59,209 nucleotides of DNA from Flammeovirgaceae bacterium (GTDB lineage Bacteria > Bacteroidota > Bacteroidia > Cytophagales > Cyclobacteriaceae). Position 1 is the stretch's first letter; each line of letters begins with the position of its first letter. The notes beneath the pieces were generated by a model. The model had not been told where the DNA came from and ran no database searches. It saw only the letters and a program-made list of their open reading frames with translations. A program made the translations under genes and the position numbers. The stretch covers positions 1 to 59,209 of the forward strand of contig JABMNK010000011.1 in assembly GCA_013204595.1 (NCBI GenBank), given 5' to 3'. Shown piece by piece: positions 1-8,903 of the stretch.

Positions 1-1352
1 AAGGCAATATTGTGGAGGGCTATATGATTGCCCAATTTAAAAATCCAAAACGCCCCTGCTGTTTGAATATCGTCGTAGCTAAAAGGGGTGAGTATCTTTC
101 CTGTAAACGTGGCCAATGCCCATTTACCAGCATTTTTTATTTTTAACCATTTCCCCCCGACAATAGCCGCATCCTGAAGAGAATCGAAAATAATTTTACC
201 CGATTTATGGATAATTTTCAATCCATTTGGGGTTTCAATTTTTAAAAACCCGAGGCCTATATCTTGATAATTGGTGATGACTCCCGAATACACGACAATA
301 CCGGCTCTGTTGATGAGTTGCGTAGCCTCAGAGGGAATGGTGACGCCCAATATATCTGTTTCAAAAAGCTCACATAAGACATTTTTTCCAAGAAAGGAAT
401 TATATTTTGCTTCTAGGATCATATGACCGTTTAAGTCAATCATTCCGAATTTTTGGTCTACCAAAATAGTTAATAATGATTTTTGATCCAATAAGGCAAT
501 CTGATGAAGGGAATCTATGAGCGTTGGATACTCACCTGAAGTGAAGCATTCAAAAAAGGTAGTTTTGTCCAAGTGGTATAAAATTGAAATGATTTCCTGT
601 GCTCTTTGACTATTGGGATAAGAGCTGATATGGTTTAAATAGGCATTATAGTCGTTTTGATTTAATGTTTTCTGGAAAATAGTTTCAATAGCATTTTGCC
701 TGAAAGCAGATTGAGGATAGGCAACAGTAAATCGCTGATAATCTGAGAGTAACCCACCAGCAGTTTTTTCTTCATATAAGAGTTTTTCGTATAGATTATT
801 TGCTTTTTCTGAAAAACGAGAATAAGGGAAAGATTGGGTATATCCCCAATAGGCATTCCAATCATTGAGATGTGCTACTGAATCAAAAGCGAGACTATCA
901 ATAATATACAGAAGAGACGCTTTCTGTGAGCTTTGAGGATAGGAGGACAAAAATGAATACAAATCTGACATGTTATAGCTGCCTGATGGGGCCACTTTTG
1001 TCTGATGTTCAATGTCTAATAGGGTAGTTTCTAGATCTTGTAAAGTGAAATCCGCAGCCAGAAATTCGTTTAAGATCTTTTCTTCGGCAGTATTAAAATC
1101 TAAAACGGCTTGTTCTGCATAAATCCTGGCTTTGTTCAGGTCGTAAAATTGAGGAATTGTGTCGCAAGACAATAGGCGGGCATACATCCATCGGCTACCT
1201 GGATTGTTAGGATATTTCGAAATATCGGCATCTAACAGTTCGAAAACTTTTGAGAGTTCTTCTTTTTCCAGTGTGCGAAAGATACGTCTGAGATCTTGGG
1301 CCGAAACGATCCAGCAGCCCAAGAGCATCCATACGAACAGTATTTTTTTCAT
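1..1352 (-). CDS. Exported WG-repeat protein, 3' end outside the window
   Basis: The minus-strand frame from an ATG at 1352 stays open to base 1, so about 450 residues are visible and the C-terminus is missing. It starts with a signal peptide (MKKILFVWMLLGCW... cut after VSAQ). The first 250 residues are helical and tetratricopeptide-like, with motifs such as 'YPNNPGSRWMYARLL' and repeated 'SYPQS/SYPNSQ' stretches. From about residue 290 there are WG/KWG-type repeats ('KFGMIDLNGHMILEAKYNS', 'GKWALATFTGKILTPFSYDD'). WG-repeat proteins in Bacteroidota are usually exported and of unknown molecular role. No partner gene is visible. Exported location and repeat class are fairly sure; function is unknown. 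Confidence 0.8.
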   Translation of the reverse strand, partial: MKKILFVWMLLGCWIVSAQDLRRIFRTLEKEELSKVFELLDADISKYPNNPGSRWMYARLLSCDTIPQFYDLNKARIYAEQAVLDFNTAEEKILNEFLAADFTLQDLETTLLDIEHQTKVAPSGSYNMSDLYSFLSSYPQSSQKASLLYIIDSLAFDSVAHLNDWNAYWGYTQSFPYSRFSEKANNLYEKLLYEEKTAGGLLSDYQRFTVAYPQSAFRQNAIETIFQKTLNQNDYNAYLNHISSYPNSQRAQEIISILYHLDKTTFFECFTSGEYPTLIDSLHQIALLDQKSLLTILVDQKFGMIDLNGHMILEAKYNSFLGKNVLCELFETDILGVTIPSEATQLINRAGIVVYSGVITNYQDIGLGFLKIETPNGLKIIHKSGKIIFDSLQDAAIVGGKWLKIKNAGKWALATFTGKILTPFSYDDIQTAGAFWIFKLGNHIALHNIA

Positions 1353-1464
1353 CAACTACATTTATCACGTAAAATTACAAAAAGGAAAGCAGTCTATTGA
1401 TAAACTATTCAAAACCTTTAATTTGAATAGTTTATAACCTTTTGTTTAGGCATCAATCTATCTG

Positions 1465-2691
1465 TTATGATCGACGATTGGCAAGAAGTGGAGGGGGCTC
1501 GCCTGTGAAAGGATTCCATCGACTGATGCTCTTAGCGCCAAAACCAGAAGCGCGCATGATCATTCTGTCGCCGTATTTGTCGCGTATTTTATCCATAGCT
1601 TGGTAGAGATCATAGGCATTTTCAGCTTCTTCAAATAAATTTATTTGGTGACCTCCGCCTACCAAATGACTGAGCTTTACTCCGATCAGTCGTACCAATA
1701 AACGTCTCTGATAAAGTTTTCGATACAAGTCAATCACAATGGGCAGGATTATTTGATCCGAGGCACTATATGGAATTCTTTTTTGGAGGGTATAGGTTTG
1801 AAAATCTGAGTACCTGATTTTCACGGTGATGCAGGCACTTAGTTTATTACCCCTTCTCAATTGAAAAATAAGATTCTCTGCCATAGCAACGAGTATTGTT
1901 TTGAGTTTATCGACGTCTATGGTATCCGTATCAAAAGTGCGTTCTGTGGATATAGATTTGCGTTCTTGATAAGGAATGACGGGTGTAAGGTCTATGCCAT
2001 TTGCTTTTTTCCAGATACGGATTCCATTCTCTCCAAAAACTTTAGCCATCATTTTTATGGGCATTTCTTGAATTGTTTGGATTTGCTGAATACCTAAATC
2101 ACATAAACTACGATAGGTTTTTTCACCAACCATAGGGATCTTTCTTACGGATAATGGGGCCAGAAAAGATTTTTCATCTCCTTTGAAAATCTGTATCTGA
2201 TTGTTTGGCTTTGCTTCACTGGTAGCTATTTTTGAGACGGTTTTATTAGAGGAGAGACCGTATGAAATGGGAAGGCCTGTTTCTTTAATGATTCTTTGGC
2301 GCAATTCGGAAGCCATTTTTTGACAACCATGAAATTTATCAATACCGGTAAGGTCAATATAGAACTCATCAACAGAGCTTTTTTCGTAAAGTGGCACGGT
2401 CTCTCGGATGATGTCGGTCACGTCTTGAGAATGTTTGGAGTAGGTGGCTGAATTGCCATGCAATACAATGGCGTCTGGGCAGAGTTTTTTTGCCATTTTC
2501 ATGGGCATGGCGGAGTGAATGCCAAAGGCGCGTGCTTCATAACTACAGGCGGCAACGACACCCCGATCAGAAGTTCCGCCTATTAAGAGGGGTTTGCCGA
2601 TCAAGTGGCTATTAATCAGCCGTTCACAAGAGACAAAAAAAGTGTCTAAATCCATGTGAACAATGTTGCGATTGGGAATTTCGTGGTTCAT
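1465..2691 (-). CDS. dinB: Y-family DNA polymerase IV (DinB)
   Basis: This 408-residue protein is a translesion DNA polymerase. The palm motifs are present and intact: DLDTFF at residues 14-19, and SVDEF at 106-110 with the catalytic Asp108 and Glu109. Thumb and little-finger regions follow ('RTFDTDTI' around 251). QINLF at 349-353 fits a beta-clamp-binding motif. Because the catalytic acids are kept, this is an active DinB rather than the inactive ImuB seen in many mutasome cassettes. It starts one base after the dnaE stop (TAA-T-ATG), so the two are almost certainly translationally coupled and act together in DNA damage tolerance. Length is normal for the family. Confidence 0.93.
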   Translation of the reverse strand: MNHEIPNRNIVHMDLDTFFVSCERLINSHLIGKPLLIGGTSDRGVVAACSYEARAFGIHSAMPMKMAKKLCPDAIVLHGNSATYSKHSQDVTDIIRETVPLYEKSSVDEFYIDLTGIDKFHGCQKMASELRQRIIKETGLPISYGLSSNKTVSKIATSEAKPNNQIQIFKGDEKSFLAPLSVRKIPMVGEKTYRSLCDLGIQQIQTIQEMPIKMMAKVFGENGIRIWKKANGIDLTPVIPYQERKSISTERTFDTDTIDVDKLKTILVAMAENLIFQLRRGNKLSACITVKIRYSDFQTYTLQKRIPYSASDQIILPIVIDLYRKLYQRRLLVRLIGVKLSHLVGGGHQINLFEEAENAYDLYQAMDKIRDKYGDRMIMRASGFGAKSISRWNPFTGEPPPLLANRRS

Positions 2692-2692
2692 A

Positions 2693-5686
2693 TTAGGCGG
2701 CAGGTATTTTTTGTATTTGTTCTCCTTTTTTTAAATCGGCATACCGGGGGTCTGCTACCATGGCAAGGTGGATCATTTCGGTAATTTCAATACTCAAACA
2801 ACCAAACTCTTCCATAATGACACCAGTGAGGGCGTAGATCCCGCTACCTCTGAAAGGATAGTTGATAAGGATTTGAGGAAAATGGACCGTATCAATGAAT
2901 GCCCCCTCTATATCTAAAAAATTACCAAACTGCATGATGGATCCCTTCTGAGTCTTTGTTCTTTTAGTAGCGATCAGGTACCCATAGACTGTCACCTTTT
3001 GATCAATGTAATATTCAAGATCTTTGGCCGTCAATGTGTTGGTAATAGGGTTGAGCAAAAAATCGAATGGTGATCGAAGAGGGAAACCAAAATATTCTAG
3101 CTCGTCAAAGGAATCGGCTAGAGGTGCTCGTGTGAGAGGGGGTGTTTTGTAAGTGATTCTTTCTGTCTTAAATAGATTGAAATGAGCTACTTCTAGACTT
3201 ATTTTACGAATTTTCATGTGGGCTTCCCATAATAATTCGTATTTATTTTTTTTCGTAAATCCAAAGGCATTGATTTTGATTAAAATAGAAATTTGTTCAA
3301 TACTGATGGGGGTTCTTTTGATAAAATCATCTAGGTCCTGGTAGTGTCCCATTACATTCCTATCGGCAATGATTTTTTTTATAAAGTTGGTTTCGATTGA
3401 TTTTATCAAGAGAAATCCTAAGATAATTTTCTTACCGAAAATACAAGTTTCAAAGGCACCTGTATTCAAGCAGGGAGGTGCAATTGTGGCACCATGTAGC
3501 CTAGCTTCATGCACGTAAAGTTCTGTTTGATAAAAGCCTCCAAAATTATTGAGGGTGGCGACTAGGTATTCGAGTGGGTAATGAGCTTTCAGAAATAGAC
3601 TTTGGTAGCTTTCTACGGCGTAAGAGGCGGAATGTCCTTTCGCAAATGCATAACCGGCAAAGCTTTCGATTTGTCTCCAAATTTCATTTACTTCTTCGAC
3701 AGGGTAGGCTTCTTTTGCGCAATTGGCAAAGAATTTTTTTTTCACTTTTATAAATTCTTTCCTGCCTCTGTATTTGCCAGACATTCCGCGGCGAAGCACA
3801 TCGGCCTCTCCAAGAGCTAGTTTTCCGTAATAATGCGCTACTTTGATGACGTCTTCTTGGTAGACCATAATGCCAAAGGTTTCTGGCATGATCTCCAACA
3901 TAATGGGATGAGCTTCTTTGATGCGGTCTGGAAAACGAGACCTTAAGATATATTCTCGCATCATTCCAGATTGAGCAACACCGGGGCGTATGATCGAACT
4001 GGCAGCGACCAGACCTAGATAGTTGTCGACTTGGAGTTTTTTCAAAAGCATACGCATGGCTGGGGACTCTACATAAAAGCACCCAATGGTTTTTGCAGTT
4101 CGTAAGAGTTTTTTAATTTTTTCATCTGCTTTAAAACGCTGGAGGTCATGGATGTCTATAGGCATTTGATTCGGATGATTTTTGGCAATAATGCTTACTG
4201 CATCTTTGATTTTCCCCAAGCCTCTTTGACTGAGAATATCAAATTTATAAAGCCCTATGTCCTCTGCAGTGACCATATCAAAATGAGTTGTTGTATAGCC
4301 TTTTGGAGGCATGAAAGTCGCAGTGTAGCAGTGTATGGGGCGTTCAGAAATGACAATGCCCCCAGCATGAATCCCGAGGTAATTCGGGAATCCTTCGATC
4401 ATTTTGGCATAGGTGATAACCAATCTAGAGAGTTTGTCTATTGGCGTAGGTGTGGTTGAATTTCTTTTTGAGAGCTTGTCTATTTCATGTTTTGGAAGTC
4501 CGAATACCTTACCTAGCTCACGGATAGCTGCTTTGTATTGAAAGGTATTATATACGGCAATTAAGGCAGTATGTTGAAATCGACTAAAGATAAAATCGAT
4601 TACGTCATCACGGTCTGTCCACGAAAAATCAAGATCAAAATCTGGAGGATTTTGACGATACAAACTGATGAATCGTTCAAAATAAAGGTCGAGTTCAATG
4701 GGATCGACATCGGTGATTCTTAGCAGATAAGCTACAATGCTATTGGCCCCACTACCACGGCCGATATAGAAATAGTCCTTGCTACGTGCATAATTAATGA
4801 TCTCCCAATTGATCAGAAAGTAAGATACAAAACTCTTTTCACGAATGATTTGTAGTTCTTTCTTGATTCGGCTTAAGATCTGGGTATTACTGGTGGGATA
4901 TCTGTAATCAAGGCCATCTTGACATAATTTTTGAAGCAATTTAAAGTCCGCCGCTTCATTCCCGGTATAGGTTTCTTGATTTCTTGATTTCCCTTTCTCA
5001 AAATCAAATTCAATCGAGCAGGCATTGAGTATTTGATAGGTATTCTCAATGAGTTGTGGCCATTCGAGAAATCTTTGTTTGATTGCGGATTCGCCAATTA
5101 ATAAATCAGTTGCTTGACCTTGGGAATTCATGGAGAGCTTACTTAATAAGGTATTCTGATCGATGGCACGAAGCAATCTGTGCACGTTGAAATCCTTTTT
5201 ATCTCTGAAAGAAGCAGTATGTAGAATGACCAATTTGGCCATATCAGGGACTATTTTGGAAAATTTGAGCTGGTTAAGTTGGTCATGACGGATACCTAAA
5301 AATTCATTTGCTTGTAGTTTGTAATGGCGTCCTTTTAGATAAGGATAGATGACGAAGGTATTGGTCAATATTTCGGCTCTGTCAGGGATTTTTGGAGCAT
5401 TCGCTGAGAGAAAATTTGTCAGGTACGTATTTATTTGCTGAAAGCCAGCATTGTTTTTGGCCAGCATCACAAATTGTTGAATAGCGTTGTTTCGGAAGTC
5501 TACACCTAGTATTGGATGAATCTGATAATTGGGGGCCATTCTTGCGAAATCTAGACAAGCAGACGTATTGTTGATGTCTGTCAGCGCTAGGATTCTCGTA
5601 CCCTGTAGGTGTGCGGTTTGAAGTAGCATATCGAGCGGAATAGTTCCATATCGAAGACTGAAATAGCTGTGTGTATTGAGGAGCAT
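2693..5686 (-). CDS. dnaE2: DNA polymerase III alpha-type, short error-prone form
   Basis: This is a 997-residue C-family polymerase, shorter than a replicative DnaE of about 1160 or more. An N-terminal PHP domain (about 1-200) is followed by the palm with GRGSGANS at 309-316 and PPDFDLDF at 347-354, which carries the catalytic aspartates. Fingers and a helix-hairpin-helix region follow, then an OB-fold near the C-terminus (around 900-960). The PHP metal site looks degenerate: the usual HxHS is NTHS (residues 4-7) and TDH is TDI (36-38), so PHP proofreading is unlikely. Pairing with dinB suggests a damage-inducible translesion role. The symbol dnaE2 is by analogy; imuA and imuB are not adjacent. 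A palindrome covers the start codon. Confidence 0.9.
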   Translation of the reverse strand: MLLNTHSYFSLRYGTIPLDMLLQTAHLQGTRILALTDINNTSACLDFARMAPNYQIHPILGVDFRNNAIQQFVMLAKNNAGFQQINTYLTNFLSANAPKIPDRAEILTNTFVIYPYLKGRHYKLQANEFLGIRHDQLNQLKFSKIVPDMAKLVILHTASFRDKKDFNVHRLLRAIDQNTLLSKLSMNSQGQATDLLIGESAIKQRFLEWPQLIENTYQILNACSIEFDFEKGKSRNQETYTGNEAADFKLLQKLCQDGLDYRYPTSNTQILSRIKKELQIIREKSFVSYFLINWEIINYARSKDYFYIGRGSGANSIVAYLLRITDVDPIELDLYFERFISLYRQNPPDFDLDFSWTDRDDVIDFIFSRFQHTALIAVYNTFQYKAAIRELGKVFGLPKHEIDKLSKRNSTTPTPIDKLSRLVITYAKMIEGFPNYLGIHAGGIVISERPIHCYTATFMPPKGYTTTHFDMVTAEDIGLYKFDILSQRGLGKIKDAVSIIAKNHPNQMPIDIHDLQRFKADEKIKKLLRTAKTIGCFYVESPAMRMLLKKLQVDNYLGLVAASSIIRPGVAQSGMMREYILRSRFPDRIKEAHPIMLEIMPETFGIMVYQEDVIKVAHYYGKLALGEADVLRRGMSGKYRGRKEFIKVKKKFFANCAKEAYPVEEVNEIWRQIESFAGYAFAKGHSASYAVESYQSLFLKAHYPLEYLVATLNNFGGFYQTELYVHEARLHGATIAPPCLNTGAFETCIFGKKIILGFLLIKSIETNFIKKIIADRNVMGHYQDLDDFIKRTPISIEQISILIKINAFGFTKKNKYELLWEAHMKIRKISLEVAHFNLFKTERITYKTPPLTRAPLADSFDELEYFGFPLRSPFDFLLNPITNTLTAKDLEYYIDQKVTVYGYLIATKRTKTQKGSIMQFGNFLDIEGAFIDTVHFPQILINYPFRGSGIYALTGVIMEEFGCLSIEITEMIHLAMVADPRYADLKKGEQIQKIPAA

Positions 5687-5710
5687 TTACTAATTATTTT
5701 AGTAAATGCT
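5682..5710. promoter_or_regulatory. Perfect 12-bp inverted repeat over the dnaE start codon
   Basis: AGCATTTACTAA and its exact reverse complement TTAGTAAATGCT are separated by 5 bases. The dnaE ATG (5684-5686) lies inside one arm. It could be an operator for a repressor controlling the dnaE-dinB operon, or an RNA hairpin that hides the start codon. It is not followed by a T-run in a position that would make it a terminator for another gene. The repeat is seen directly; the regulatory role is inference. Confidence 0.6.
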
Positions 5711-5870
5711 AATTTAAATAGCTAAAAATAATTTGCGCTATTTCTTTTCATTTTTTTACAAAAAAATAATTTTTTCTATGAGTCATTAGATTTTTAAGGC
5801 CTCGTTTTTTTTAATATTATGAATGAATGACGATTATTTAAGACAGTATGTAAAATTTAAAAAGGACTTT

Positions 5871-7520
5871 TTATTGCTTAAATGCTTCAGGATGCTCGTC
5901 CTCATAAGGTGTTAATTCCTGGATGAATCTAGCCAACTCCAAAATACTTGCTTCATCAAAATGATTTCCTATTAAGGTAATTGATCCCGGATTTTTTGCT
6001 GCGTATGACCCATTGGGTAATACGACACACGGATGACCCGTTAAATTGGTTATCAGTAGTTGATCGCTGAAAGAGGGGGCCAATAGCACATCAATATCCG
6101 ATAGCAATTCATTGAAGGCAAGGGTGAGTTGATACCTCAGTCGATTGGCTTGAATATAGGAGACAGCAGGGACCATTTGGGCGGATCGGAATATATTCGG
6201 CCAAGCGTTTTCCGTTTGTCGGACCATAAGATCATCTTCATTAGATTGGGTAAGCACATCAAAAGCAGCAGCAGCCTCAACTTGCAGAATAAAACTGATG
6301 GCGGTCGCTGGAATGTTTTGTGGAAGTTTTTTTTCAATGAGTTCGAAACCCTGGGAACGAAGCAAATTCAAGGTGCTATTGTCATTTTTTGAATTTGATT
6401 TCGTTTCTTGAAAATCATGAAGAATTCCTATTCGGAGTTTTTTGATGTTCCGTGCATAGTCATAATTAAATGGGGCATCTCGAGTTGATAAATCGTTTAT
6501 ATCGGCACCTCTTATAGCTTCAAGGACTAAGGCGCAGTCCAAGGCATTCCTGCAAATTGGGCCCAATTTATCCATGGTCCAGCTCAAGGCCATGGCGCCA
6601 TTTTTGCTTACACGACCATAAGTAGGTCGAAGCCCAGTAGCACCACAGCGTGTAGAAGGGGAGACGATAGAGCCCCTTGTTTCACTTCCAATGGCAAAGG
6701 GGACCAATCCTGCAACGGTAGCCGATGTCGATCCCGCAGAAGATCCGCTGCTGCCTTCTGTCAGGTCCCATGGATTTCGCGTGACGCCGTCGTACCAGAC
6801 ATCACCCATGGCCAATGCGCCCAATGTTAATTTTGCTACCAAAATGGCACCTGCTGCTTCTAAACGGTTGATTACTTCTGCATTTTCTTCTATTATTTGG
6901 TTTTTGTAGGGCATAGCTCCCCAGGTAGTTTTGTAGCCAGCAACACTTAACAAATCCTTGGCACCATAGGGAATACCATGTAAAGGACCTCGATAAATAC
7001 CCTTTTCTAGCTCTAAGTCGGCACGCTTTGCTTGCGCACGAGCCATAGAATCAGTCAAGGTGATGACGCATTCTAGCGTATCCCCATATTTTTTTAATCG
7101 ATTCAGAAACAATTCAGTTAATTCTAGCGAGGTGATTTGTCGGTTTTTGATCAAATAACTAAGCGCACTAACTGGATAAAAGGCCAATTCGTCTCTATTT
7201 TGAGGTAGTTTCACCTCTCTAGGCAGTTGCCAATCTATTGTTGATTGTGTTTTTTGGATTCTGCTAGGATTAAGTGGAGGAGACCAAATTAATCCAAAAG
7301 GCATATCATTTTGAATATTTTGAGCCCTTAATGCTTCAAATTTAGCCGAATTTGCATGCACCGTACCCTTCATCTGGAGAAGCTCGGTGGAGTCAAAACG
7401 GAGACCGATGAGCTCGGATGCAATAAGTAGGCTGTCTTGGGCCATACTTTGATGATTACTCAAGTACAACATTAGTACAAAGAGGATCGTCATTAATTTT
7501 TGTATTGTCACTTGTCTCAT
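5871..7520 (-). CDS. Secreted amidase-signature family hydrolase
   Basis: This 549-residue protein has a signal peptide (cleavage after about residue 27, 'SMAQ'). The amidase signature core follows: the catalytic Lys in YGAKDLL (about 188), the Ser-rich loop GSSGSSAGS (256-264), and GSETRGSI (278-285) carrying the nucleophile Ser at about 284. The loop reads GSETRGS where most relatives have GSDTGGS, so substrate handling may differ. The family cleaves C-N amide bonds of varied small amides; the substrate here is unknown. Its ATG overlaps the stop of the upstream TRAP binding protein by 4 bases (ATGA), so both come from one transcript and work outside the cytoplasm. It is not GatA, because it is exported and lacks gatB/gatC neighbours. 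Confidence 0.88.
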   Translation of the reverse strand: MRQVTIQKLMTILFVLMLYLSNHQSMAQDSLLIASELIGLRFDSTELLQMKGTVHANSAKFEALRAQNIQNDMPFGLIWSPPLNPSRIQKTQSTIDWQLPREVKLPQNRDELAFYPVSALSYLIKNRQITSLELTELFLNRLKKYGDTLECVITLTDSMARAQAKRADLELEKGIYRGPLHGIPYGAKDLLSVAGYKTTWGAMPYKNQIIEENAEVINRLEAAGAILVAKLTLGALAMGDVWYDGVTRNPWDLTEGSSGSSAGSTSATVAGLVPFAIGSETRGSIVSPSTRCGATGLRPTYGRVSKNGAMALSWTMDKLGPICRNALDCALVLEAIRGADINDLSTRDAPFNYDYARNIKKLRIGILHDFQETKSNSKNDNSTLNLLRSQGFELIEKKLPQNIPATAISFILQVEAAAAFDVLTQSNEDDLMVRQTENAWPNIFRSAQMVPAVSYIQANRLRYQLTLAFNELLSDIDVLLAPSFSDQLLITNLTGHPCVVLPNGSYAAKNPGSITLIGNHFDEASILELARFIQELTPYEDEHPEAFKQ

Positions 7521-8647
7521 AGGATGTTTTGATAAAAGGCTTTCTCTGAAATAGTCATCCAGGGCACAATTTTTTTCTGAAAGTCCAAAAAGGCCTCATA
7601 AATTTTCTTGCTCTGCGGATCACTGGCGGTCAATTCTGCGATGGTTTCAATGGTATTAGCTCTAAAAGTTTTCATTACCTCATCTGGATAAAGCCTCATA
7701 CTTACGCCCTGTGAAGCCTGAATTTTCGGTAAATATTGAGCGTTCATGGTATCAAGCCTCACGGGTGTGATGCGGTTTAGGCGAAGGCATGCGGTACGGA
7801 TAATTTCTTGTAAATCTGTAGGTAGTGCTTCAAACTTGGATTTACTAACTAACATTTCTAGTACGGTGCCAAGTTCATGCCAACCTGGGTAGTAATAGTA
7901 TTTGGCTACATTTTGAAAGCCCATTAGATAGTCATGATAGGGGCCAATCCATTCGGTTGCATCTATCACCCCTCTTTCAAGATTGGTGTAGATTTCTCCA
8001 CCCGCCATTAGCATAGGGGTACCTCCTGATTTGGCCAATACCTTACCCCCGAGACCAGGGATTCTCATTTTGAGACCTTTTAGATCGTCTACTGAATTAA
8101 TTTCTCGGTTGTACCAACCGCCCATTTGACATCCTGTATTCCCAGCACTTATAGGGAGCAAATCAAATGGGGCGTAAAGCTCCTCCCAAAGTGCTTGTCC
8201 TCCGTTTCCCAAAATCCAAGTATCCATGAGTTGGGCGTTTACGCCAAAAGGGATCGTCGAGAGAAATTGACCTGCCGGTATTTTGCCGGCCCAGTAGTAT
8301 GCAGCACCATGATTCATTTCTACCGCGCCATTACTTACCGCATCAAACCCCTCTAAGGCAGGGATTAATTCACCACCACCATAGACGGTAATTTCCATTC
8401 GACCACCAGACATTTTTTTGACCCATGCAGCTAAGTCGCTACATCCTTCACCCAAAATAGGAAAATTCGGTGACCACGCAGTGGTCATTTTCCACCGATA
8501 GGTATTATTGAAATTAATATAAGGTCCTTTTTCTGAACTTTTAATAACTTGATCATTACATCCCAATAAACTTGCGGTGCTGGTTACAGCTACCGTTTGA
8601 AGTGATTTTTTCAGAAAATTTCTGCGGTTTTTCGCTGTTTTTTTCAA
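7517..8647 (-). CDS. TRAP transporter substrate-binding protein (TakP-like)
   Basis: This 376-residue protein starts with a twin-arginine-like leader (NRRNFLKKS at about 7-15) and a lipobox-like LLGC near residue 30, so it is probably an exported lipoprotein. The mature part is a DctP-family binding protein. The stretch around 'LERGVIDATEWIGPY' and 'KYYYYPGWHE' resembles the 2-oxoacid-binding TakP branch. No DctQ or DctM membrane subunits lie next to it, so it is an orphan binding protein in this window. It overlaps the downstream secreted amidase by 4 bases, which suggests that binding and amide hydrolysis are coupled, for example in scavenging an amide or organic acid. Ligand identity is inference. 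Confidence 0.88.
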   Translation of the reverse strand: MKKTAKNRRNFLKKSLQTVAVTSTASLLGCNDQVIKSSEKGPYINFNNTYRWKMTTAWSPNFPILGEGCSDLAAWVKKMSGGRMEITVYGGGELIPALEGFDAVSNGAVEMNHGAAYYWAGKIPAGQFLSTIPFGVNAQLMDTWILGNGGQALWEELYAPFDLLPISAGNTGCQMGGWYNREINSVDDLKGLKMRIPGLGGKVLAKSGGTPMLMAGGEIYTNLERGVIDATEWIGPYHDYLMGFQNVAKYYYYPGWHELGTVLEMLVSKSKFEALPTDLQEIIRTACLRLNRITPVRLDTMNAQYLPKIQASQGVSMRLYPDEVMKTFRANTIETIAELTASDPQSKKIYEAFLDFQKKIVPWMTISEKAFYQNIL

Positions 8648-8903
8648 AGTATCTTATTTAATGGATAACACAAGAAGATGATGACCAAAATACAAAATCT
8701 CAGCGGGACAATCACACAGAAATAGGATTTATTAGTTAAATCCTTGAATAAGCTTATCCTAGATAAAGTCTTGGTTTGGTATACCAAATTACGACATTTT
8801 GTCTTGAATTTCCTTTAACTTCAACAATGAGGAGACATTTTGACCCCAATTCACATATGGTCTTGGATTTGTGGGATGTACAGTAAGCAAATAATAAGTT
8901 GAA

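Noticed and set aside
3684-4082. 132-codon ORF on the minus strand
   Set aside because: It lies in another frame inside dnaE, whose domains and motifs are unbroken there.
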